A stretch of 64,000 nucleotides of DNA from Catellatospora vulcania (GTDB lineage Bacteria; Actinomycetota; Actinomycetes; Mycobacteriales; Micromonosporaceae), in contig NZ_WARX01000025.1 in assembly GCF_009720385.1 (NCBI RefSeq), positions 62,001 to 126,000 on the forward strand, read 5' to 3'. The position numbers and the translations under genes are program-made. The notes beneath the pieces are model-generated. The model was not told the origin of the DNA, did no database searches, and saw only the letters and a program-made list of their open reading frames with translations. Of the stretch, positions 25,260 to 33,717 are shown piece by piece; the first letter of the stretch is position 1, and every line of letters begins with the position of its first letter.

Positions 25260-26486
25260 GTGGTCGCCGAGGTCTCGCTGGCGTCGCTGCACACCGACGA
25301 GGTACGGCGCGACCCCTACCCGTTCTACGCGGAACTGCACCGCCACGGCCCGGTCTGCAAGGTCGCGCCGGGCGACCGGTACAGCTACGTGGTGCACGGG
25401 TACGAGGCGTCGGCGGCCGTGCTGCGGGACTCGGCGACCTTCAAGGTTATGGACGAGACCCTGCTCGGGGCGAAACCGACCTGGGAGGGCAACCGGGCGC
25501 ACGCGGTGTTCATGAACTCGGTGTTCTTCACCAACGCGCCCCGGCACACCCGCATGCGCAAGATGTTCAACCAGGCGTTCACCCCGCGCCGGGTGAACGC
25601 GCTCGACCCCGCGATCGAACGGCTCACGGCGGACCTGCTCGACCGCCTCGCCGGGCAGGCCGCCGGCGGCTCAAAGGTCGACTTCATGAGCGAGTTCGCC
25701 TTCCCGCTGCCCGCCAACGTGCTCGGCGAGCTGCTCGGCGTGCCCGAGGCCGACCGTGCCTGGTACCGCCCCCGGGCGATGGCGTTGGGCGCGATCCTCG
25801 AACTCGGTGGCGCGACGCCCGACAACGTCGCCGCCGCGAACACCGCCGCCGAGGAGATCACGGTGTACTTCGCCGACCTGGCGGCCCGGCGGCGCAAGGA
25901 GCCGCGCGACGACATGGTGACAGCGCTGGTGCAGGCGCTGGAGTCCGACGGCGGGCAGCTGTCCGAGGAGGAGCTGGTCGCCAACCTGATCGTGGTGTTC
26001 AACGCCGGCTTCGTCACCACCACCCACCTGCTCGGCAACGGCCTCACCCTGCTGCTGGAGCGGCCCGAGGAACTGGCCCGGCTGCGCGCCGACCTGTCGC
26101 TGGCCCCGCAGTTCGTCGAGGAGATCCTGCGCTACGAGGTGCCCACGCACTTCTCGGTGCGCTGGGTCGCCCAGGACACCGAGGTCGCCGGGGTGCCGAT
26201 CCCGGCCGGGTGCTGGGTGCTGGTGCTGCTGGCGGCCGCCAACCGCGACCCGGCGCACTTCGCCCACCCGGACGTGTTCGACCCCGACCGTGCCGAGACG
26301 TCCACGCTCAGCTTCGGCGGAGGCGCGCACTACTGCCTGGGCGCGGCGCTGGCCCGGCTGGAGGGGCAGCGCGGCCTGGCCATGCTGCTGGAGCGGTTCG
26401 GCGACATCCGGCTCGCCGAACCGCCCGGGACCCCTCGCCAGCTCATGCTGCGCGGTCATGAACAGCTCTGGCTGACCCTGGCCTGA
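25260..26486 (+). CDS. Cytochrome P450 (actinobacterial class)
   Basis: The 408-residue enzyme shows all P450 marks: the I-helix oxygen-activation region FNAGFVTTTHLLGN, the ExxR pair in EEILRYE, and the heme loop LSFGGGAHYCLGAALARLEG with the Cys ligand near residue 358. It has no membrane anchor, as usual for bacterial P450s that accept electrons from ferredoxins; no ferredoxin gene is adjacent. Such enzymes hydroxylate or couple secondary metabolites and macrolides. GTG at 25260 starts one base after the upstream stop. It converges on the regulator gene with a 1-nt gap. Confidence 0.93.
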   Translation: MVAEVSLASLHTDEVRRDPYPFYAELHRHGPVCKVAPGDRYSYVVHGYEASAAVLRDSATFKVMDETLLGAKPTWEGNRAHAVFMNSVFFTNAPRHTRMRKMFNQAFTPRRVNALDPAIERLTADLLDRLAGQAAGGSKVDFMSEFAFPLPANVLGELLGVPEADRAWYRPRAMALGAILELGGATPDNVAAANTAAEEITVYFADLAARRRKEPRDDMVTALVQALESDGGQLSEEELVANLIVVFNAGFVTTTHLLGNGLTLLLERPEELARLRADLSLAPQFVEEILRYEVPTHFSVRWVAQDTEVAGVPIPAGCWVLVLLAAANRDPAHFAHPDVFDPDRAETSTLSFGGGAHYCLGAALARLEGQRGLAMLLERFGDIRLAEPPGTPRQLMLRGHEQLWLTLA

Positions 26487-26487
26487 G

Positions 26488-27453
26488 TCACACCCAGCCG
26501 CGGCGGGTCGCCTCCACCCCGGCCTGGAAGCGGCTGGCGGTGTCGAGCCGCTCGGTGAGCCCGGTCATCATGCGCTGCACGCTGCGTACCGACATCGACA
26601 GCTTGCGGGCCGCGGACTCGTCGGTGTGCCCGGAGGCCAGCAGCTTCAGCAGATCCCGCTCCAGCGGCACGAGCCCGTTGACGTCGCGGGCCGGAGCCTC
26701 GCCGAACGGCGTGCCGGAGGCCCACACCTGCTCGAACAGTGCCACCAGGCTCGCCACCAGGGCCAGGTTGCGCACCTCCAGCGCACCGGCGCGCGAGTCC
26801 GCCGGATCGGCGGGGACCAGCGCCGTCTCCCGGTCGACGACGACCAGCCGCATCGGCAGCGTCGGCACGGTGCGGCTGCGGCTGCCCAGCTCCGCCATGC
26901 GGCGGGCGTGGGCCAGCGTCGCGGGATCGTTGCGGAAGCTGTCCTGGTACATGTTGCGGATCTGCACGCCGCGCTCGATCGCCAGCTCGTTGAGCGGCTT
27001 CTCACCGGCCAGGGTGTCGGGTGCCTGGGCTGCCCCGGTGGTGAAGGACAGGCACTCGCGCCGGGCCGTGCGCGCCAGTTCGGCGAGCCGGTCGCGTACG
27101 GCGTCGACGCCTTCCAGGTGCACGGCGACCTCACGGTCGACGCGGTCCTCGTACACCTCAGCGATGGAGGCGACCGCCGCCCGTGTCGCCTCCAGCTGGC
27201 GCTGGCGGGCCGCGATGTCGGCCTCGGCCTGGGCGAGCAGGGACATCAGTCCCGCCTGGGGCCGGATGGTTCGGAACCCGTCGGCGTTGGCCCTGATCAG
27301 CGCGAGGTCGGCGAGCACGTCCAGCGCCGAGCGCACCTCCTCCTGAGGCATCTCCAGGTATTCCGCGAGCTGGCGGACGCCGAGCGCGGGATGGGCGAGC
27401 ATCGCTCGATAGACCGTCTCGTCCCTATGGGACAGACCCAGATTGACCAGCAT
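26488..27453 (-). CDS. TrmB-like/LuxR-type transcriptional regulator
   Basis: The 321-residue protein combines an N-terminal winged helix (LGVRQLAEYLEMPQEEVRSA, about 25-60), a coiled-coil linker rich in Ala and Arg (about 75-100), a middle domain of unknown ligand, and a C-terminal LuxR/GerE helix-turn-helix (VPLERDLLKLLASGHTDESA, then KLSMSVRSVQRMM). No receiver or PAS domain is seen, so the trigger is probably a bound ligand. It is transcribed away from the small peptide gene at 27680, a typical layout for a regulator and its target or signal. GGGGAGG precedes the ATG. Confidence 0.87.
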   Translation of the reverse strand: MLVNLGLSHRDETVYRAMLAHPALGVRQLAEYLEMPQEEVRSALDVLADLALIRANADGFRTIRPQAGLMSLLAQAEADIAARQRQLEATRAAVASIAEVYEDRVDREVAVHLEGVDAVRDRLAELARTARRECLSFTTGAAQAPDTLAGEKPLNELAIERGVQIRNMYQDSFRNDPATLAHARRMAELGSRSRTVPTLPMRLVVVDRETALVPADPADSRAGALEVRNLALVASLVALFEQVWASGTPFGEAPARDVNGLVPLERDLLKLLASGHTDESAARKLSMSVRSVQRMMTGLTERLDTASRFQAGVEATRRGWV

Positions 27454-27679
27454 TCACATGCCTCCCCGTGAGCCGTGCGTCGCCATTCTGCAACAGGAAC
27501 GGATCATCGCGCTGTCCCGCACGGGTCCCTGGCATGAACCCGCCAGGCGGAGTCGCGCCAGGTCAGAGGTATTCCCACCGCATTCTCCGGTCGGCATTCT
27601 TATGTCGTGAGCGGGAAACACCGCCACAAAATCCGAAAAACAGCCAGACAACAATAGTCTTCTTGAAAGGAACATCGAA

Positions 27680-27877
27680 ATGTTCGCATCAATCGTTTCC
27701 AGCCTTCCGGTGCGGGCCGTCGTCACGACTCTGGCCGTCACGATGCTGCTGCTCGCAGCCGCTGCGCTGCTCAGCGGTGCGGAGCTGGTCACGATCGGTG
27801 CAGAAGGATTCGGCTGGGGCAGCCCCGAGCCGGTGATCGTGGCCGAGGGCTTCGGCTGGGGAAGCGCGGGCCGGTGA
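27680..27877 (+). CDS. Small membrane pre-peptide with a duplicated AEGFGWGS motif
   Basis: This 65-residue protein has a short N-terminus, one hydrophobic segment (about 13-33) that may be a signal peptide or anchor, and a C-terminal tail holding AEGFGWGS at 41-48 and again at 55-62, separated by PEPVIV. It ends AGR. The start has AAAGGAAC at good spacing. I do not recognise a family. The repeated short motif at the exported end looks like a precursor of a peptide signal, or a multi-core peptide. It is divergent from the regulator and coupled by a TGATG overlap to the next gene. Confidence 0.78.
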   Translation: MFASIVSSLPVRAVVTTLAVTMLLLAAAALLSGAELVTIGAEGFGWGSPEPVIVAEGFGWGSAGR

Positions 27878-28137
27878 TGCGACTGTCCACCGCCCGGGTG
27901 GCCCCACTGGCCGGCCCCACGGACCTCGACCCCGACGTCCTGCAAAACCTGCTGTGGCGTCATCACGCCACCACGGACGCCGTCGAGCACATCCGCGTCC
28001 GGGCCGGCCCGGGATCGCTCGACATCGCGGTCTACACCCTTTCCCCCACCCAGGACCAGTCCGACACCACCGCCCGAGAGCTCGTCAACCGCACCCTCGC
28101 CCGCACGCCGCAGCTTCGCCTGTGGCGCCTGCTCTGA
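27877..28137 (+). CDS. 86-residue soluble protein coupled to the pre-peptide
   Basis: The ATG overlaps the stop of the pre-peptide gene (TGATG), showing coupled translation. The product has a predicted alpha-beta pattern: helix DVLQNLLWRHHATT, strand VEHIRVRAG, strand SLDIAVYTLSP, helix DTTARELVNRTLAR, strand LRLWRLL. This resembles a small ferredoxin-like fold. There is no signal peptide, metal motif or known catalytic pattern. It may bind, process or limit the peptide, or act with the regulator (inference from coupling). A GTG start two codons... is not needed; the GTG at 27874 would add a single residue. Confidence 0.7.
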   Translation: MRLSTARVAPLAGPTDLDPDVLQNLLWRHHATTDAVEHIRVRAGPGSLDIAVYTLSPTQDQSDTTARELVNRTLARTPQLRLWRLL

Positions 28138-28150
28138 AGGAGAACCCCTC

Positions 28151-29545
28151 ATGAACCGCAGCACGATGCGCCGCCTCACCACGTCCATTCTCGGCCTGGC
28201 TGTCGCCGCCGGAGCCGGCGCGGTGGCCGGCGCCATCACCAGCGCGACGGCCACCCCGGTCGCAGCACATGCCGCATCGAGCGTCAACGGGCCCATCACC
28301 CGCGCCGAGATCATGGCCAGAGCCCAGTACTGGGTCGACCAGGGATACGTCTACAGTCCCAACGCCCCGTCGTCGTACAGCTATGACGACGACGCCACCG
28401 GGACCTCGTACCGCAACGACTGCTCGGGTCTGGTGTCCATGGCGTGGCACCTGGGCAACAGCTTCGTGACCGGCGAATTCCAGGACGTCGACGGCTCACG
28501 GCCCTGGGACGACCTGGCCAGCCTGCACGACCTCAAGCCGGGCGACGCGGTCGTGCGCAGCGGGCATGTCGAGCTGTTCGCGAAGTGGAAGAACCAGGCC
28601 GACCACACCGACGGCGCGTACGTCCACTCGTTCAACCAGAACAACGAGAGCGTCCGGAATCCCTACGAGAACAGCAACTTCGGCATCCTCGGCTTCGACA
28701 GCTGGGCCGACCTCAGCTCGTACACGCCGATCCGCTACGACAACGTCGTCGACAGCTCGGTCGTCACCGGCGACGTCAACGGTGACGGGCTTGCCGACAT
28801 CGTCGCCACCAAGGAGGACGGCACGATGTGGTACTACGTCAACGGCGGCGACCCGGCGCACCCGTACACCTCGGGCCTGCAGATCGGCACCGGCTGGGCC
28901 ATGTTCGACCGGATCACCCTGGGCGACGTGACCGGCGACGACTTCGCCGACATCATCGCCACCAAGCCCGACGGCACCCTCTGGTACTACGGCAACAACT
29001 TCAACAGCAACCCGACCCACCCGTACGGTTCGGGCTCCCAGATCGGCTCCGGCTGGGCCGGCTTCGACCGGATCAGCCTCGGTGACGTCAACGGCGACCC
29101 GTACACCGACATCGTGGCGACCAAGCCCGACGGCACCATGTGGTTCTACAAGAACGACCGCCCCACCAACCCGTCCCGCCCGTACGGCTCGGGTCTGCAG
29201 ATCGGCACCGGCTGGGGCATGTACGACCGGATCACCGTCGGCGACGTGACCGGCGACGGGTTCTCCGACGTCATCGCCACCAAGCCCGACGGCACCCTCT
29301 GGTACTACGGCAACAACTTCAACGCCAACCCGGCCAAGCCCTACGGCGGCGGCTCCCAGATCGGCTCCGGCTGGGCCGGTTTCGCCCGGATCAACCTGGG
29401 CCACGTGGACGGCGACGCCTACACCGACCTGGTCGGGATCAAGGCTAACGGCACCCTGTGGTTCTACAAGAACAACCGGCCGGTCACCCCGTCCCAGCCG
29501 TACGGCACGGGCGTGCAGATCGGCACCGGCTGGAACATGTACTGA
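28151..29545 (+). CDS. Secreted NlpC/P60-like protein with FG-GAP/VCBS repeats
   Basis: This 464-residue protein has a signal peptide of about 42 residues (cleavage near VAAHAAS). An NlpC/P60-like domain follows, with Cys in RNDCSGLVSMAW and His in VRSGHVELF, and VHSFNQNN could hold the third polar residue. From about residue 195 come about five repeats of roughly 50 residues, each with GDVNGDGLADIVATK-like calcium-loop segments and alternating MWFYKN or LWYYGN. This is an FG-GAP/VCBS propeller that often binds cell-wall or surface sugars. It probably cleaves peptidoglycan peptides or an amide outside the cell. It starts 13 nt after the 86-residue gene, with AAGGAG. Confidence 0.85.
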   Translation: MNRSTMRRLTTSILGLAVAAGAGAVAGAITSATATPVAAHAASSVNGPITRAEIMARAQYWVDQGYVYSPNAPSSYSYDDDATGTSYRNDCSGLVSMAWHLGNSFVTGEFQDVDGSRPWDDLASLHDLKPGDAVVRSGHVELFAKWKNQADHTDGAYVHSFNQNNESVRNPYENSNFGILGFDSWADLSSYTPIRYDNVVDSSVVTGDVNGDGLADIVATKEDGTMWYYVNGGDPAHPYTSGLQIGTGWAMFDRITLGDVTGDDFADIIATKPDGTLWYYGNNFNSNPTHPYGSGSQIGSGWAGFDRISLGDVNGDPYTDIVATKPDGTMWFYKNDRPTNPSRPYGSGLQIGTGWGMYDRITVGDVTGDGFSDVIATKPDGTLWYYGNNFNANPAKPYGGGSQIGSGWAGFARINLGHVDGDAYTDLVGIKANGTLWFYKNNRPVTPSQPYGTGVQIGTGWNMY

Positions 29546-29565
29546 TCACGACCGCGCCCGCGGTG

Positions 29566-29599
29566 GAGCGGGGCAGGGCTGCCGAGCCCTGCCCCGCTC
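29566..29599. terminator. Hairpin terminator between convergent genes
   Basis: Fifteen-bp perfect GC-rich arms at 29566-29580 and 29585-29599 with a GCCG loop are followed by CTTTCGT. It can end both the NlpC/P60 transcript and the minus-strand gene at 29643. Confidence 0.8.
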
Positions 29600-29642
29600 C
29601 TTTCGTATTCCGGCGGGGGCCTGCCGCGCGCCGCCGCGCCGG

Positions 29643-30047
29643 TCAGGCTGGAGGCACCGGCGGCTCGCCGCTGGTGACGGGGCCACGCGTCGGCAGCTCG
29701 TTCTGGATCCGCTTCCAGTGGTAGATGTAGACCGGCACCGCGATGGCCAGCATGGTGCCCGAGCCGACGATGCTCAGCACCGCCTGGCGGCGCTGCGAGT
29801 CGCGGGTCAGCTTCTCGATGCGCTTCTGCTCCACCGCGAACGCCGCCTCCTCGGCGGCCGTGCACGTCTGGCCGGGCTTGCTCTCGGCGCAGCGCGGCAC
29901 GTACCCGTAGTAGCCCGGGTCGGGGTAGAGCAGCTCGACCGTGCTGCGGACCAGGTTCACCGCGGCGAAGATCGAGATCACGAGGGTGATCAGGCAGACC
30001 AGGTAGAGGTACATGTTGCGCAGGGTCATGCGATCGGAAAACGCCAT
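29643..30047 (-). CDS. Two-pass membrane protein of unknown function
   Basis: The 134-residue product has hydrophobic segments at about 12-32 and 92-112, with a polar middle part holding two Cys (PRCAESKPGQTC) that could form a disulfide outside the membrane, and a charged helix before the second segment. The N-terminus MAFSDRMTLRNMYLYLV and general layout resemble small actinobacterial envelope proteins (DUF5671-like look, low certainty). GAGGAG precedes the ATG. Neighbours give no functional hint. Confidence 0.68.
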   Translation of the reverse strand: MAFSDRMTLRNMYLYLVCLITLVISIFAAVNLVRSTVELLYPDPGYYGYVPRCAESKPGQTCTAAEEAAFAVEQKRIEKLTRDSQRRQAVLSIVGSGTMLAIAVPVYIYHWKRIQNELPTRGPVTSGEPPVPPA

Positions 30048-30138
30048 CGCGACTCCTCGTCGCCCGGCGGCAGGGCGCCGGTGCTGCGCACATTGTCCAA
30101 CGGCGACGGCCCGGCGCGCCCGGGTATGCGTACTCCGG

Positions 30139-30261
30139 TCACCGGGCGATCAGGTTGAGCCCGATCGTGCAGAAGATGGAGAGCAGGATCGAAACAGCGA
30201 TCATGGCCAGGCAGCCCCACGCCCCGCCGAGCGGCCTGACCTCGGTGTTGCCGATACGCAT
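30139..30261 (-). CDS. 40-residue single-pass membrane protein
   Basis: It reads MRIGNTEVRPLGGAWGCLAM and then a hydrophobic segment AVSILLSIFCTIGLNLIA ending in Arg. GGAAGGA lies upstream at usable spacing. The frame can be extended upstream, but the extension is low-complexity and has no ribosome site. It is a small membrane protein of unknown role. Confidence 0.6.
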   Translation of the reverse strand: MRIGNTEVRPLGGAWGCLAMIAVSILLSIFCTIGLNLIAR

Positions 30262-30319
30262 CCGCGACCGTCCTTCCCTCACCGCCATCATGCCCGGCGG
30301 CGGCCGCGGGTATCCGCCT

Positions 30320-30382
30320 AGATCGGTATTTCGTGTCATGATCTGCGGTCGGACCGCAGATCATGACACGAAACAGTGATCT
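30320..30382. repeat. Dispersed palindromic repeat, family A, copy 1
   Basis: Imperfect inverted repeat with arms 30320-30350 and 30352-30382. The conserved parts are the outer AGATCG/GATCT ends and TTTCGTGTCA with its complement TGACACGAAA. The same unit occurs at 35641-35702 and 51286-51358. All copies are intergenic, here upstream of the 40-residue membrane protein and downstream of the glucokinase stop. Confidence 0.82.
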
Positions 30383-30403
30383 CGAAGCGGCCGGGGCGGG
30401 GCG

Positions 30404-31156
30404 TCAAGCCGCGGCGGCGGGCTCCGCCCACGCGGCGGCGAGCGCCGCGCCGACGATGCCGGCCTCGTTGAGCAGGACCGCGGGCACCGCGGGCGTGCGG
30501 ATGTCGATCAGCGGGAGGAACTTCTCCGACTTCTTGCTGATGCCGCCGCCGATGATGAACAGGTCGGGGTTGAACAGGTTCTCCATCTCGCGCAGGTATT
30601 CCTCGACGTGCTTGGCCCACTTGCTCCAGCCGAGCTTGTCCACCTCGCGCGCGTGCGCCGACGCCCGCTCCTCGGCGTCCTCACCCTTGATCTTCAGGTG
30701 CCCGAACTCGGTGTTCGGCACGAGCCGGTCGTCGATGAAGATCGCGCTGCCGATGCCGGTGCCCAGCGTGAGCATGATGGTGAGGCCCTTGCGGCCGCGG
30801 CCCGCGCCGAAGGTCATCTCCGCGACGCCGGCCGCGTCGGCGTCGTTGAGCACGGTCACCGGCACGCCCACGGCCTGGCTGAACAGGTCGCGGGCGGGCG
30901 CGCCGAGCCAGGACTTGTCCACGTTGGCGGCGGTGCGGGTGACCCCGTGGAGCACCACCCCGGGGAAGGTGACCCCGATCCGCTCGGTCGCGTCGAAGTG
31001 GGCCACCACCTCGGCGACGGCGGCGACCACACTGGTCACGTCGGACGGTTGCGGTGTCTCCACCCGGAACCGCTCCTCGACCAGGGTCCCGTTGGTGACG
31101 TCCACCGGGGCGCCTTTGATGCCGGAGCCGCCGATGTCGATGCCCAGAATCGCCAT
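30404..31156 (-). CDS. ppgK: Polyphosphate glucokinase (ROK family)
   Basis: This 250-residue protein has [16 protein letters not shown] (phosphate loop), [13 protein letters not shown] (catalytic Asp), [10 protein letters not shown] and the family patterns [18 protein letters not shown] and [11 protein letters not shown] typical of actinobacterial polyphosphate glucokinases. It transfers phosphate from polyphosphate or ATP to glucose. Length and motif order match the family well. The gene stands alone on the minus strand, with repeat family A immediately downstream. Confidence 0.93.
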   Translation of the reverse strand: MAILGIDIGGSGIKGAPVDVTNGTLVEERFRVETPQPSDVTSVVAAVAEVVAHFDATERIGVTFPGVVLHGVTRTAANVDKSWLGAPARDLFSQAVGVPVTVLNDADAAGVAEMTFGAGRGRKGLTIMLTLGTGIGSAIFIDDRLVPNTEFGHLKIKGEDAEERASAHAREVDKLGWSKWAKHVEEYLREMENLFNPDLFIIGGGISKKSEKFLPLIDIRTPAVPAVLLNEAGIVGAALAAAWAEPAAAA

Positions 31157-31242
31157 CTCCTCAGTCTAGGCCGCGGACACCCCCGTCCACGTCCCACAAG
31201 CGACCAAACCAGTCCCCCGAGCCGGTGGCGACCCGCCCGGCG

Positions 31243-32253
31243 TCAGCGGGCCGCCCGGGAGATGCCCGCCAGCGCCTCGCGCAGCAGCGCGGTCCGGCCC
31301 TCGGCGTGGGCGTACTCGGCCAGCACCGCGCTGAGGTTCACGGCCAGCACGCGGGCCCGCGCCGCGCGCTCAGCCGGCACGGGGCCGTAGGCGTCGAGCA
31401 GGGCGGCGCGGGCCGGGCCGGCGAAGCCGCCGTACGCCAGGGACAGGTCCACGGCCGGGTCGGCCAGGCACACATCACCCCAGTCGATGACGCCGGTGGC
31501 CCGCCCGTCGTCGCCGAGCAGCAGGTGCCGCTGGTGCAGGTCGCCGTGGACCAGCACCGGCTGCGCGTCGCCCGGCCCGAGCGGCTCCGCCTCGTCCAGC
31601 AGACCGAACACGGCCGGATCGGGCTGCCACAGGCCTTCGGCGGCCAGCTGGGCCAGCCGCTCCCGGGCCATCGGCCCGCGCACGCCGGGGTCCCCGCGCC
31701 GCATCGGATCTCGCGGCAGCGCTGCCACAGGCAGACCGCCGACCGACGCGCCCACCGTGGCGAGCGCCATCGGCGGCACACTCCGCGGAGCGGATCCGGT
31801 CTGCGCAGCGGCACCCGCCTCGACCAGCGCAGCCAGAGCGGGGTCGTGCAGGGCGCGGAGGAAGGCGCCCAGGGCCGCGGCGGCGCGGGTGCGCCGGTCG
31901 TCGGGCAGGCCGGTGTCGGCCAGTTCCGTGCCGGGCAGCAGGCGGGCACCCCAGAAGGGCCAGGGGAACTCGTCGGACGGCATGCCGATCAGCTCCGGAA
32001 ACGGGATCGGCAGCGGCAGCCGGCCGGCGAGCAGCGGCAGCACCGCCGTCTCCAGGGCCAGCAGCGGCAGGGCGACGCTCCGGCGCGGGAAGCGGAACAC
32101 CCACTCGCCGCCGACCAGGTGGACGGTGTTGTCCCAGCCGGTGGCGAGCAGGCTCACGGGTGCGCCGCGCAGCGCGGGGAACTGCTCGGCGATCAGGTCG
32201 GCCGCCGTGGCGGCGTCGACCTCGTGTTCGGGTGTCCAGGCGGGTGCGGTCAC
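31243..32253 (-). CDS. Aminoglycoside phosphotransferase-family (APH) kinase-like protein
   Basis: The 336-residue product has the APH/choline-kinase catalytic core: nucleotide-binding GWDNTVHLVGGEWVFRFPRR, the Brenner motif LVHGDLHQRHLLLGDD with the catalytic Asp, and VIDWGDVCLADPAVDLS with the metal-binding Asp. Such proteins phosphorylate small molecules. Specificity cannot be read and many actinobacterial members are not resistance genes. The GTG start overlaps the stop of the decarboxylase (GTGA), so the two are coupled and may act on related amines (inference). Confidence 0.88.
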   Translation of the reverse strand: MTAPAWTPEHEVDAATAADLIAEQFPALRGAPVSLLATGWDNTVHLVGGEWVFRFPRRSVALPLLALETAVLPLLAGRLPLPIPFPELIGMPSDEFPWPFWGARLLPGTELADTGLPDDRRTRAAAALGAFLRALHDPALAALVEAGAAAQTGSAPRSVPPMALATVGASVGGLPVAALPRDPMRRGDPGVRGPMARERLAQLAAEGLWQPDPAVFGLLDEAEPLGPGDAQPVLVHGDLHQRHLLLGDDGRATGVIDWGDVCLADPAVDLSLAYGGFAGPARAALLDAYGPVPAERAARARVLAVNLSAVLAEYAHAEGRTALLREALAGISRAAR

Positions 32254-33629
32254 CGGTCGGCGGCGCGGCGTACCGCGGCGACGGAGGCGGCCACGTCCGC
32301 GTCGTCGGTGGACCAGTTGCTGACCGACACCCGCAGCACGTCGCGCCCCTGCCAGCGGGAGCCGGACATCCAGGCGGTGCCGTCGGCGAGCAGCCGGGCG
32401 GTGACCTCGCGGGTCCGGGCGTCGTCGCCGAACGTGGCGCAGACCTGCGTGAACTCGACATCGTTGAGGATCGTCGCGCCGTCGATCGCGCCGATGCCGT
32501 CGGCGAGCGCGCGGGCGTGCCGGGTGAGCCGTTCCACCAGGTCGGCGACGCCGGCGCGGCCGAGCGAGCGCAGCGCGGCCCACACCGGCACGCTGCGGGC
32601 GCGGCGGGACAGCTCGGGGACCTTGTCCTGCGGGTCGGCGGGGCCGGCTTCGGCACGTACCAGGTAGCTGGCCTGGGTGCCCATCGCGGCCCGCAGCGCG
32701 GCGGGGTGCGCGACCACCACGATGCCGCAGTCGTAGGGCACGTTGAGGGTCTTGTGCGCGTCGGTGGCCCAGGAGTCGGCGAGTTCGTGCCCGGTGAGCA
32801 GGTGCCGGGTGGCTGAACTGGCCGCGGCCCAGAGGCCGAACGCGCCGTCCACGTGCACCCAGGCCCCGTGCTGCCGGGCGAGCGCGCAGGCCGCGCCGAT
32901 GTCGTCGTACGCCCCGGAGTGGATGTTGCCCGCCTGCAGGCACAGGATCGTCGGCCCGTCGCCGCGGGCCAGCTCCTCGGCGAGCGCGTCGAGGCGGATG
33001 CGGCCCTGGCCGTCGGCGGGGACCAGGGTCGGCGCGCCCAGGCCGAGGTAGCGCAGCGCCTGGTCGACGGTGGCGTGGCGTTCCGCGCCGGCGAGCACGC
33101 GGACCCGGGGCGCGCCGGTCAGGCCAAGGGTGTCGAGGTCCCAGCCGGACTCGGCCAGCACGTGCTGGCGTCCGGCGGCCAGGCCGGTGAAGTTGGCCAT
33201 GGTCGCGCCGGTGACGAACCCGACGTCGGCGTGTTCGGGCAGGCCCAGCAGGTCGAGCACCCAGGCGGCCGCGGCCTCCTCGATCGCGGCGACGGCCGGG
33301 GTGGCATAGCGCAGGGTGGCGTTCTGGTCCCAGGCGCTGACCAGCCAGTCCGCGGCCAGGGCGGCGGGCAGGGTGCCGCCGATGACCCAGCCGAAGAAGC
33401 GGCCCGACGGCATCGCCATCAGGCCGGGCTCGGCCTGCCGCGCAAGGGTGTCGACGACCTCGGCGGCGTCGGTGGGGCCGTCCGGCAGCGGGCCTCCGAA
33501 CGCGGCCGCCAGCTCGTCGGCGTCGGCGCGGGGCCGCACCGGGCGGTCGGGCAGCGAGGACAGCCAGGCGAGCGTATGGGCGACGGCGTGGTCCAGCGCG
33601 GGCGCGTAGTCCTCGGGTCGTGCGGTCAT
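32250..33629 (-). CDS. Group II PLP-dependent amino acid decarboxylase
   Basis: This 459-residue protein has the aromatic-L-amino-acid decarboxylase pattern: the PLP-aldehyde area GFVTGATMANFTGLAAGRQH, WVHVDGAFGLWAA with the Asp contacting the pyridine N, and the Schiff-base Lys in SWATDAHKTLNVPYDCG. It probably decarboxylates an aromatic or related amino acid. The N-terminal helix DYAPALDHAVAHTLAWL is typical. The ATG at 33629 is 88 nt from the divergent acetyltransferase gene. It is translationally coupled to the APH-like kinase. Confidence 0.9.
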   Translation of the reverse strand: MTARPEDYAPALDHAVAHTLAWLSSLPDRPVRPRADADELAAAFGGPLPDGPTDAAEVVDTLARQAEPGLMAMPSGRFFGWVIGGTLPAALAADWLVSAWDQNATLRYATPAVAAIEEAAAAWVLDLLGLPEHADVGFVTGATMANFTGLAAGRQHVLAESGWDLDTLGLTGAPRVRVLAGAERHATVDQALRYLGLGAPTLVPADGQGRIRLDALAEELARGDGPTILCLQAGNIHSGAYDDIGAACALARQHGAWVHVDGAFGLWAAASSATRHLLTGHELADSWATDAHKTLNVPYDCGIVVVAHPAALRAAMGTQASYLVRAEAGPADPQDKVPELSRRARSVPVWAALRSLGRAGVADLVERLTRHARALADGIGAIDGATILNDVEFTQVCATFGDDARTREVTARLLADGTAWMSGSRWQGRDVLRVSVSNWSTDDADVAASVAAVRRAADR

Positions 33630-33717
33630 ACCTGCACTCTGCTACATCGGACCAGGGGAAGTGGGACGGCGATCGACGGGGGCGCGCATGGGAGCGCTTC
33701 CAGGTAGTCTGCCACGC

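Noticed and set aside
27680..27877. Pre-peptide as a classical RiPP precursor
   Set aside because: No radical SAM, lanthionine, YcaO, ATP-grasp cyclase or similar modification gene lies next to it, and the N-terminus is a membrane segment rather than a leader. A signal-peptide reading is preferred, though not proven.
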